A stretch of DNA of 5,323 nucleotides from Candidatus Woesearchaeota archaeon (GTDB taxonomy: Archaea; Nanobdellota; Nanobdellia; Woesearchaeales; GW2011-AR4): positions 1 through 5,323 of the forward strand of contig JACPMU010000052.1 in assembly GCA_016185865.1 (NCBI GenBank), written 5' to 3'. Position 1 is the stretch's first letter. Each line of letters opens with the position of its first letter. The notes beneath the pieces were generated by a model. It was not told the DNA's origin. It worked only from the letters and a program-made list of their open reading frames with translations, and ran no database searches. Positions 1 through 4,046 of this stretch are shown here, in pieces. Position numbers and translations under genes: made by a program.

Positions 1-174
1 GCCTACATGCTTCCTGTCGCAGGTGCTCCTTGTTGCAACCTGCTTTGCAATGTTCATGAAATACTGCTCCCAGTTTACCCTTGTCATTTTTGAAATTTTA
101 ATCAGATTTTTTATTATTTTCAATCCGTTCGCTTCGCTCACATATTCTTGTGCTCGGTGTTCTTGTTTTGCCAC
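1..174 (-). CDS. dCMP deaminase, N-terminal part (runs off left edge)
   Basis: Deoxycytidylate deaminase converts dCMP to dUMP, the precursor of dTMP, in the cytosol. Only the N-terminus is present. After the internal Met at base 87 it reads MTRVNWEQYFMNIAKQVATR, then STCDRKHVG, which matches the usual start of this family (W-x-x-Y-F-M-x-I-A, then R-S-T-C-x-R-x-x-V-G). The zinc-binding HAE and PCxxC motifs would lie beyond base 1. The start is uncertain. A GTG at 174 has a good Shine-Dalgarno (GAGGTG, 182-187) at 7-base spacing and adds 29 residues. The ATG at 87 fits the family's usual N-terminus but has no Shine-Dalgarno. The gene follows the kinase-like gene by 19 bases, so it belongs to the nrdR operon. 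The family call is fairly safe although only 29 family-like residues are visible. Confidence 0.8.
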   Translation of the reverse strand, partial: MAKQEHRAQEYVSEANGLKIIKNLIKISKMTRVNWEQYFMNIAKQVATRSTCDRKHVG

Positions 175-181
175 ATCAGAA

Positions 182-187
182 CACCTC
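182..187 (-). promoter_or_regulatory. Shine-Dalgarno GAGGTG for the deaminase
   Basis: On the minus strand GAGGTG is complementary to the archaeal 16S anti-Shine-Dalgarno. It lies just after the kinase-like stop codon, 7 bases before GTG 174. It is the main reason to prefer GTG 174 over ATG 87. It is also 5 bases before an out-of-frame ATG at 176 that would encode only 12 residues. Confidence 0.55.
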
Positions 188-193
188 GCCTAT

Positions 194-754
194 CTATTTT
201 AATTCTTTTAACAAATTATCAATTTTTTTATATAAATCTTTTAATGAGCCATCATTAACGATAATCTTCTCAGCCATCCCAAACGTTGCATCAAGCTGCT
301 GATTGGTGTCGCTTTTTAAATTTTCCCTCTGCTCCTGCTGCTTGAACTCTTCTAGTGTTTTTGCATCCCCTGCCCTCTTTCTCTCAAGTAGCCTTTTGAA
401 CCTTATTTCAACAGGAGCATCAACCCCCACCAAAATAAAATTTTTATTTTTCATCAGTTCCTTTGCCTCAAAAGGGCTTCTTATGCTGTCAATAACAAAA
501 TTTTGATTTTTTTTGGTTTTTGATTGTTTATTTATTTTTTTATTGATTTGTTTTGCCAGATAATTTGACCCAAATTTTTCCCTCAGCTCATTTCCAAGAT
601 TAATCAGATTGTTCCTTGAATGCTCGAGTTTTCTTTTTGTTGCCTCTTCCCTGATCACGTCAGAAAGCGAGTAATAAATAAACCCTTTTGATTTCAAATA
701 GTTAGCAGCTTCTCCCTTGCCGGATGCGTTTTTGCCTGTCAATCCAATTATCAT
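194..754 (-). CDS. UPF0200-type P-loop nucleotide kinase-like protein
   Basis: A 186-residue P-loop protein of the dephospho-CoA kinase / nucleoside monophosphate kinase fold, closest in style to archaeal UPF0200. The P-loop is GLTGKNASGKGE at residues 4-15. The GKG resembles adenylate kinase, but the Thr that normally follows is Glu. VIDSIRSPFE (87-96) is the Walker-B-like strand with a conserved Ile-Arg. VDAPVEIRFKRL (111-122) begins an Arg/Lys-rich lid region, and IIVNDGS (164-170) is the UPF0200 C-terminal signature. Length is typical. The ATG overlaps the nrdR stop by 4 bases (ATGA), implying translational coupling, and the dCMP deaminase follows by 19 bases. The substrate is unknown; context suggests a deoxynucleotide-related role. 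The same kinase-like plus deaminase order occurs as one polypeptide in fungal dCMP deaminase. Confidence 0.85.
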   Translation of the reverse strand: MIIGLTGKNASGKGEAANYLKSKGFIYYSLSDVIREEATKRKLEHSRNNLINLGNELREKFGSNYLAKQINKKINKQSKTKKNQNFVIDSIRSPFEAKELMKNKNFILVGVDAPVEIRFKRLLERKRAGDAKTLEEFKQQEQRENLKSDTNQQLDATFGMAEKIIVNDGSLKDLYKKIDNLLKELK

Positions 755-1203
755 TTTTTCTGCAGCTTTTCCAGCTCTTCCTCAAACCTTTCCAGGTCCT
801 CAAACTCCCTGTAAACAGAGGCAAACCTTATGTATGCAATCTTGTCAAGCGACTTGAGCTTTTTCATGATTAATTCTCCTATCACCTTGCTTTCCACTTC
901 CACAGAATCCCTCTTTCTCAGGTCAGACTCAACATCGTCCACAAGCTTTTCAATCTTATCCAGGCTGATATCCCTTTTTTCGCATGCCTTGAGAATCCCA
1001 TTAATCACTTTTTGCCTTTCAAACCTCTCCCTTTTGCCGTCCTTTTTGACAACAACTATCTCTGCTTCCTCCACCCTTTCGTATGTCGTGAACCTTTTAT
1101 TGCACTTCAGGCATTCCCTTCTCCTTCTTGTTGCCTCAAGATTTTCGGTGTCCCTTGTGTCAATAACCTGCGTTTCCTCGTTGTTGCAGTACGGGCATTT
1201 CAT
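751..1203 (-). CDS. nrdR: NrdR, repressor of ribonucleotide reductase genes
   Basis: NrdR is a nucleotide-sensing repressor. Its zinc ribbon binds NrdR boxes and its ATP-cone senses ATP/dATP, which controls ribonucleotide reductase genes. The 150 residues have the full family layout. The N-terminal zinc ribbon uses C3, C6, C31 and C34 (CPYC at 3-6, CLKC at 31-34) with the basic RRRREC stretch at 26-31. The ATP-cone spans about 48-138, beginning VVKKDGKRERFERQKV and ending near AYIRFASVYREF (123-134). A Glu-rich C-terminal tail follows. Length is normal for the family, which is mainly bacterial and patchy in archaea. It is the first gene of an operon with the kinase-like gene (4-base overlap) and dCMP deaminase. 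No ribonucleotide reductase gene is in the window. A TATA box 26 bases upstream implies a leaderless mRNA. Confidence 0.96.
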   Translation of the reverse strand: MKCPYCNNEETQVIDTRDTENLEATRRRRECLKCNKRFTTYERVEEAEIVVVKKDGKRERFERQKVINGILKACEKRDISLDKIEKLVDDVESDLRKRDSVEVESKVIGELIMKKLKSLDKIAYIRFASVYREFEDLERFEEELEKLQKK

Positions 1204-1221
1204 TTTACAAGAGTAGTTTAA

Positions 1222-1245
1222 TTATGGAATATAAAGGTTATGGAA
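1222..1245. repeat. 8-bp direct repeat TTATGGAA x2 around the nrdR TATA box
   Basis: TTATGGAA occurs at 1222-1229 and again at 1238-1245, a 16-bp period or about one and a half helical turns. The copies flank the nrdR TATA element. They are placed where an operator would be, but they do not match the known bacterial NrdR box (ACACWATATATWGTGT-like). A role is inference only. Confidence 0.4.
1229..1235 (-). promoter_or_regulatory. Archaeal TATA box for the nrdR operon
   Basis: On the minus strand this reads TTTATAT within CCTTTATATTCC. Its downstream edge is 26 bases from the nrdR ATG at 1203, so transcription should begin at or within a few bases of the ATG. There is no Shine-Dalgarno, in keeping with a leaderless message. 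Confidence 0.6.
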
Positions 1246-1254
1246 ACAAATAAC

Positions 1255-1263
1255 TATTTAAAA
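1255..1263 (+). promoter_or_regulatory. Archaeal TATA box for the DUF1385 gene
   Basis: TATTTAAAA ends 23 bases before the ATG at 1286, the usual archaeal TATA-to-start distance. There is no Shine-Dalgarno, so the mRNA is probably leaderless or nearly so. It lies back to back with the nrdR promoter in the 82-bp divergent region. Confidence 0.5.
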
Positions 1264-1285
1264 CAACTAAAAAATTCAAATAAAG

Positions 1286-2197
1286 ATGGAAATTAAAAAA
1301 ATAAACGTTGGCGGCCAGGCGCTTATAGAGGGTGTAATGATAAGGGGGCCTCACAAATATGTTGCCGCTGCGAGAAAAAAAGGCAGGATAATATCAAAAG
1401 AAGGAAGAATTCCCTCAAGAAAATACGCCTTTATGAAATGGCCTTTTATAAGGGGCTTTGTAAACCTTGTTGACATGCTTGTCATCGGCATCAAATCCTT
1501 GATGTGGAGCGCAGAGCAGGCTGCTCCAAAAGGCGAAAAGATAGGAAAAAACGAGCTAACCTTTGCAATTTTAGTTTCAGTAGGCTTTGCAATCATCTTT
1601 TTTATAGCACTGCCTTATTTTTTAACAAACCTTATAGGGTTTGCTGAAGAAAAAAAGCCTGTTTTGTTCAACATTATTGACGGGATTATCAGGATTTTAA
1701 TTTTTTTAATTTACATTGTAGCAATCTCATTCATGAAAGACGTTAGAATACTGTTCCAGTACCACGGGGCTGAGCACAAGGCAATACACTGCTATGAAAA
1801 AAACAGAAAATTAAGCGTTGCAAATGCCAGAAAATTCACTACTTTGCACCCAAGGTGCGGCACGTCATTCATATTGATTGTTTTTATAGTAAGCATTTTC
1901 GTTTTTTCACTGCTGCCGTCCATTGTTTTATACTATTATCCAAATTTTTTGGACCTGAATCACTGGGCCAGGAAGGGAATTTTGTTTCCTGTCAGGATCC
2001 TGCTGCTTCCGTTAATTGCCGGAATTTCCTATGAAATACTTAAAGTCAGCGACAAAAAGCAAAACAACTTTTTGTTTAAATTAATTTCAATGCCTGGCCT
2101 GTGGCTGCAAAAAATCACAACAAAAGAGCCAAGCAAAAAGCAGATAGAAGTGGCTGTTATTTCCCTGAAAAAACTGTTAAAAATAGAAAAAAAATAA
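1286..2197 (+). CDS. DUF1385 / YqhQ-family integral membrane protein
   Basis: A 303-residue membrane protein of the DUF1385 family (B. subtilis YqhQ type), whose biochemical function I do not know. Signature motifs in order are GGQALIEGVMIRGP (9-22), FQYHGAEHKAIHCYE (157-171), HPRCGTSFIL (188-197) and MPGLWLQKITTKEP (269-282). The conserved His, Glu and Cys residues in the central loop suggest metal binding or a catalytic centre, but that is inference. Hydrophobic segments lie at about 93-119, 126-150, 193-219 and 231-250, so four membrane passes are likely. The basic N-terminal ~85 residues and the short C-terminal tail lie outside the membrane. Length is typical for the family and no lesion is seen. 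It is a single-gene unit that diverges from nrdR and converges on the basic-repeat gene with a 13-bp gap. All its arginines use AGA or AGG. Confidence 0.9.
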   Translation: MEIKKINVGGQALIEGVMIRGPHKYVAAARKKGRIISKEGRIPSRKYAFMKWPFIRGFVNLVDMLVIGIKSLMWSAEQAAPKGEKIGKNELTFAILVSVGFAIIFFIALPYFLTNLIGFAEEKKPVLFNIIDGIIRILIFLIYIVAISFMKDVRILFQYHGAEHKAIHCYEKNRKLSVANARKFTTLHPRCGTSFILIVFIVSIFVFSLLPSIVLYYYPNFLDLNHWARKGILFPVRILLLPLIAGISYEILKVSDKKQNNFLFKLISMPGLWLQKITTKEPSKKQIEVAVISLKKLLKIEKK

Positions 2198-2202
2198 AAA
2201 AA
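2187..2202 (-). terminator. Oligo-T terminator after the basic-repeat gene
   Basis: Read on the minus strand, a T7 run (2196-2202) and a T8 run (2187-2194) follow the stop codon at 2211 by about 8 bases, and shorter T5 and T6 runs lie further on. Oligo-U tracts without a hairpin are the usual archaeal termination signal. The tract lies inside the 3' end of the convergent DUF1385 gene. Confidence 0.5.
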
Positions 2203-2210
2203 GAAAGAGC

Positions 2211-2459
2211 TTATCTTCTTTTTCTCCTTCTTCCGCCGCGGGCCATCTTTGCTGCGGATATGTCGCCGCTCTTGTCGATGAAGTACAAGTAACCGGACTT
2301 TTTCTTTACACCGGCTTTAGCCACCATTTCAATCTTGGCTTTGCCTTTCTTTCTTCCGCCTCTTGACATCTTGGCCCTGGCTACGTTGCCCCTCTTGTCA
2401 ACAAAATAAAGGTAGCCTTTTTGCTTTCTTACTCCAACCTTTGCTACTTTTTCTGCCAT
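2211..2459 (-). CDS. Small, highly basic protein of two tandem ~34-residue modules
   Basis: The 82 residues consist of one module repeated: residues 5-38 and 46-79, offset by 41, are identical at 21 of 34 positions. The shared core is VAK-x-GV-x-K, then GYLYF-(V/I)-DK-x-G, then AKM-x-RGGR. The two copies are joined by a short linker (GKAKIEM), and the protein ends RRRKRR. I count 28 Lys+Arg against 5 Asp+Glu, so the charge is strongly positive. There is no signal peptide and no membrane segment. The alternating aromatic/hydrophobic core looks like beta strands followed by a basic tail. The promoter and Shine-Dalgarno are strong, suggesting abundant expression. A nucleic-acid-binding or nucleoid role would fit, but that is inference from charge and expression signals. 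I recognise no characterised family. It is certain as a gene and unknown in function. Confidence 0.88.
   Translation of the reverse strand: MAEKVAKVGVRKQKGYLYFVDKRGNVARAKMSRGGRKKGKAKIEMVAKAGVKKKSGYLYFIDKSGDISAAKMARGGRRRKRR
2214..2234 (+). terminator. Possible pyrimidine-rich terminator after DUF1385
   Basis: A T/C-rich tract with one T5 run (2219-2223) lies about 20 bases past the DUF1385 stop. It also encodes the Arg/Lys tail of the convergent gene, so the pyrimidine bias may be only a coding effect. It is a weak call. Confidence 0.25.
2223..2447 (-). repeat. Internal tandem duplication within the basic-protein gene
   Basis: Bases 2346-2447 (copy 1, residues 5-38) and 2223-2324 (copy 2, residues 46-79) encode the same module with a 123-base period. 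Protein identity is 21/34, and most differences are conservative or at exposed charged positions. The duplication is therefore old and both copies are under selection. Confidence 0.85.
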
Positions 2460-2468
2460 TTTAGATTT

Positions 2469-2474
2469 ACCTCC
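2469..2474 (-). promoter_or_regulatory. Strong Shine-Dalgarno GGAGGT for the basic-repeat gene
   Basis: On the minus strand GGAGGT lies 9 bases before the ATG at 2459. It is the only strong Shine-Dalgarno at a first gene in this window. The others appear leaderless, which marks this message as having a real 5' untranslated region. Confidence 0.75.
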
Positions 2475-2491
2475 CTGCTTTTTTATTATAT

Positions 2492-2520
2492 TAAGACGAC
2501 TTAATGCACCCCACGTCTTA
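2492..2520 (-). promoter_or_regulatory. Hairpin in the leader of the basic-repeat gene
   Basis: TAAGACG (2492-2498) and CGTCTTA (2514-2520) form a perfect 7-bp inverted repeat with a 15-base loop. A competing smaller stem, TAAG/CTTA (2492-2495 and 2500-2503), shares one arm. If the TATA box at 2546-2553 is used, transcription starts near 2521, so the hairpin sits at the very 5' end of the mRNA. It could protect the transcript, regulate it, or serve as a DNA operator. Confidence 0.45.
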
Positions 2521-2545
2521 TCTGTCGACTACAAAATCTAGGATA

Positions 2546-2560
2546 TATATAAACATTTCG
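2546..2560 (-). promoter_or_regulatory. Strong BRE/TATA promoter for the basic-repeat gene
   Basis: On the minus strand CGAAAT (2555-2560, BRE-like) is followed after one base by TTTATATA (2546-2553), close to the archaeal consensus. The expected start site is near 2520-2522, giving a leader of about 62 bases. A second, weaker AT-rich element (AATATAATA on the minus strand, about 2482-2491) could drive a shorter transcript. Confidence 0.6.
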
Positions 2561-2596
2561 TTTTTTATGACGAGAGCAAAATATAAATTCAAGCCT

Positions 2597-3064
2597 TTAC
2601 AATTCATCAACCCTTTTAAGGTATTCCTTGACCCTTGAATTTATGCTCTGCAGCAAAATTTTCTCAATCTTTTCCTCAAAAATTTCATTTAAATTGCTGT
2701 GCTCGGTTATCCTGTATGCATTGAGCCTTTTTTCAATGAGCAAAATATCTTTCAGCCTTTTTAGCTGCCTTCTTATATTTGAGGAGGCAATTCCAAGCAT
2801 CGGCAGCTTTAAATTTTTTCTGTCCTCAATCACAAGGGAGCATATTTCGTCGCTTGTCAGGCTACTTTGCTGTTTTTTCGCCTTTACCAGAACATTAAAG
2901 ACATCAACAACAACATCCCTTGAATCGCCGGGCTGCAATAAGCCAATAGAAAGGCAAAGCTTTCTTACAAGCTCCCTGTCGCTTAAGTTTGCCGGCTTTT
3001 CGTATCTCCTTAATGTAATTTCTGCCAAAGGCATGTCTTTGGAAATTGTTTTCTGCTTTGCCAT
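2597..3064 (-). CDS. Conserved archaeal winged-helix protein, function unknown
   Basis: A 155-residue soluble protein of a family I recognise as conserved across archaea by its N-terminal block: MPLAEITLRRYEKP (11-24) and then LCLSIGLLQPGDSRDVVVDV (36-55). A winged helix-turn-helix follows at about 69-121. It comprises helix LTSDEICSLVIED, the recognition-helix region GIASSNIRRQLKRLKD (91-106) and the wing KRLNAYRITE (112-121). A charged C-terminal helix (125-153) may mediate dimerisation. This suggests a DNA-binding regulator or a component of information processing, but no target is known to me. The first ATG (3064) is preferred because a TATA box ends 27 bases upstream; the ATG at 3034 (MPLAEI) is the alternative. 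Its gap to the THUMP gene is 52 bp on the same strand, but it has its own promoter. Confidence 0.82.
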   Translation of the reverse strand: MAKQKTISKDMPLAEITLRRYEKPANLSDRELVRKLCLSIGLLQPGDSRDVVVDVFNVLVKAKKQQSSLTSDEICSLVIEDRKNLKLPMLGIASSNIRRQLKRLKDILLIEKRLNAYRITEHSNLNEIFEEKIEKILLQSINSRVKEYLKRVDEL

Positions 3065-3090
3065 TGTAAAAGTTTTAAGAATTAAGAAGT

Positions 3091-3098
3091 ATTTATAT
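3091..3098 (-). promoter_or_regulatory. TATA box for the winged-helix gene
   Basis: On the minus strand ATATAAAT, preceded by an A-rich BRE-like stretch, ends 27 bases before the ATG at 3064. A near-leaderless transcript is implied. The gene can therefore be transcribed independently of the THUMP gene upstream. Confidence 0.55.
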
Positions 3099-3116
3099 GT
3101 TTTGATTGATAATTTT

Positions 3117-3617
3117 TCAGCCGAGGCTCAAAATTTCATCTTTGTTCAATAAGGCCAGTCCAGCCTTCTTTCCCATGATCTGCACTTCAATTATTTTCTG
3201 AGGGTTTTCCAGGTCAACCTTTTGCCTGTCAACAACTTCTGTCAATTTGAGTATGAGTTCTGTAGTGGAAATATCCAAATGCCTTTTTTGAAGGTCCAGC
3301 TTCCACTTTTCATTTTTCTTTATTCCTTTCTGCAGCTTTTTGATTTCCTTCTGCATAGCGCTTACACTTGAGGATGTCCACTTGTCTATAGGAATCCAGT
3401 GGAATGTGTGATCGAACATGCCTTTTTTCTTTTTTATCTTGTTAAGGATTTTAACTATTTTCTTTGCATTCCCAACTCTTAGTTTGAACACCCCATCAAC
3501 ATCAGACTTCAGGAACTTGGCTTTTTGCTTGACGGCTTTTAATGCCTTTTCCACGTTCTCTTTTGCGCTTCCTGCATGGCTTGCGTCATGGGTTACAATA
3601 AGGTTTGCTTCGACCAT
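3117..3617 (-). CDS. THUMP-domain protein, Tan1-like (tRNA modification)
   Basis: A 166-residue protein resembling the Tan1 family. In yeast, Tan1 binds tRNA through its THUMP domain and supports N4-acetylcytidine formation at tRNA position 12 with the Kre33 acetyltransferase. Visible landmarks are ANLIVTHDASHAGSAKENV (4-22), DVDGVFKLRVG (39-49), the central WIPIDKW (74-80), a Lys-rich helix at 88-111, and the THUMP core VDLENPQKIIEVQIMG (134-149). The protein ends soon after (ALLNKDEILSLG), so it is a stand-alone RNA-binding unit without a catalytic domain. I start it at ATG 3617, not the TTG at 3623, because a TATA box ends 22 bases upstream of 3617 and places transcription at that ATG. The role in archaeal ac4C synthesis is inferred from the family. 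Confidence 0.85.
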   Translation of the reverse strand: MVEANLIVTHDASHAGSAKENVEKALKAVKQKAKFLKSDVDGVFKLRVGNAKKIVKILNKIKKKKGMFDHTFHWIPIDKWTSSSVSAMQKEIKKLQKGIKKNEKWKLDLQKRHLDISTTELILKLTEVVDRQKVDLENPQKIIEVQIMGKKAGLALLNKDEILSLG

Positions 3618-3638
3618 AATCAAAGATTACAATTTCGG

Positions 3639-3646
3639 TATATAAA
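3639..3646 (-). promoter_or_regulatory. TATA box for the THUMP gene
   Basis: On the minus strand TTTATATA, preceded by AGAAAAAT-like BRE sequence, ends 22 bases before ATG 3617. This is the expected arrangement for a leaderless message and decides the start codon. Confidence 0.6.
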
Positions 3647-3691
3647 TATTTTTCTACTTTATGCCGGAAAACATCTCAATTAGCCATAATG

Positions 3692-3700
3692 TTTATAAAT
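3692..3700 (+). promoter_or_regulatory. TATA box for the 93-residue gene
   Basis: TTTATAAAT, within a longer AT run to 3706, ends 25 bases before the ATG at 3725. It is divergent from the THUMP promoter 46 bases to the left. It supports the 93-residue reading frame being a real, separately transcribed gene. Confidence 0.6.
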
Positions 3701-3724
3701 ATATAACTATCCTTGAGAAATTAG

Positions 3725-4006
3725 ATGAGTAGAATTATGCCAGCAGGAACCATTGGAGCAATAGTAACTAGCGTCGACATTGAAGGAGAAGTTGCACCAG
3801 AGCATGCTATTACTCGTGTCAAAATCCGGCCCCAAGGAATAAATGTTGAAGATAGTATCAATCTAACACCGAAAGAAATGCGAGAATTGGTTGCTCATTA
3901 CAAGCTGGATACTTATTGTCAATTAAAAGATCATTTTGTCCAGGCAGTATACCACAATGGCAGGTTAACAAGGCTTGAGCCCCCGTCTCGGGACTGGGCA
4001 GGGTAG
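3725..4006 (+). CDS. Hypothetical 93-residue protein with atypical codon use
   Basis: I do not recognise this protein. It is 93 residues, soluble, with no signal peptide, membrane segment or Cys pair (one Cys only, C65). The N-terminal half looks like beta strands (GTIGAIVTSVDIEGEV at 8-23, ITRVKIRPQGI at 29-39), followed by a likely helix LTPKEMRELVAHYK (47-60) and a mixed C-terminus ending SRDWAG. Four of its seven arginine codons are CGN (CGT, CGG, CGA, CGG), while the rest of the window uses AGA/AGG almost only. It also uses many NNT/NNA codons such as CAT, GAT and CAA. This suggests a different origin, possibly recent transfer. A TATA box at the right distance supports expression. The ATG at 3737 (MPAGTIG) is an alternative start. 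It converges on ileS with a 29-bp gap. Confidence 0.72.
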   Translation: MSRIMPAGTIGAIVTSVDIEGEVAPEHAITRVKIRPQGINVEDSINLTPKEMRELVAHYKLDTYCQLKDHFVQAVYHNGRLTRLEPPSRDWAG

Positions 4007-4013
4007 CATTCCT

Positions 4014-4027
4014 TAATCATCAGATTA
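4014..4027. repeat. Short hairpin between the 93-residue gene and ileS
   Basis: TAATC and GATTA form a 5-bp stem around a 4-base ATCA loop in the 29-bp convergent gap. No T run follows on either strand, so a terminator role is not supported. It may be chance. Confidence 0.25.
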
Positions 4028-4030
4028 TCC

Positions 4031-4046
4031 ATAAATTATAATTTAT
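4031..4046. repeat. 16-bp perfect AT palindrome over the ileS stop codon
   Basis: ATAAATTATAATTTAT is its own reverse complement and contains the ileS TAA (4036-4038). It is purely A/T, so chance is plausible in this AT-rich setting. It might help separate convergent transcription, but nothing shows that directly. Confidence 0.4.

Noticed and set aside
174..196. Kinase-like protein and deaminase fused by stop readthrough
   Set aside because: The two genes are in different frames, with a stop in the deaminase frame just upstream of its GTG, so simple readthrough cannot join them.
830..1216. Plus-strand reading frames opposite nrdR (also 1012-1221)
   Set aside because: They are mirror frames of a clear nrdR gene, Ser/Leu-rich because of the AT-rich coding strand, with no promoter and no family resemblance.
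1204..1285. Canonical bacterial NrdR boxes upstream of nrdR
   Set aside because: No match to the ACACWATATATWGTGT pattern was found. Only the TTATGGAA repeat pair is present.
2101..2292. 63-codon plus-strand frame bridging DUF1385 and the basic-repeat gene
   Set aside because: It overlaps two well supported genes in other frames and has no start signal.
2223..2447. Tandem repeat as a CRISPR array or non-coding satellite
   Set aside because: There are only two diverged copies, they lie in frame in a protein, and their differences are mostly conservative amino-acid changes.
2628..3152. 174-codon plus-strand frame opposite the winged-helix gene
   Set aside because: The minus-strand protein matches a conserved archaeal family and has a well placed TATA box. 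The plus frame is a Ser/Phe/Leu-rich shadow.
3618..3623. TTG start at 3623 for the THUMP gene
   Set aside because: It adds only two residues. The TATA spacing places transcription at ATG 3617, downstream of the TTG.
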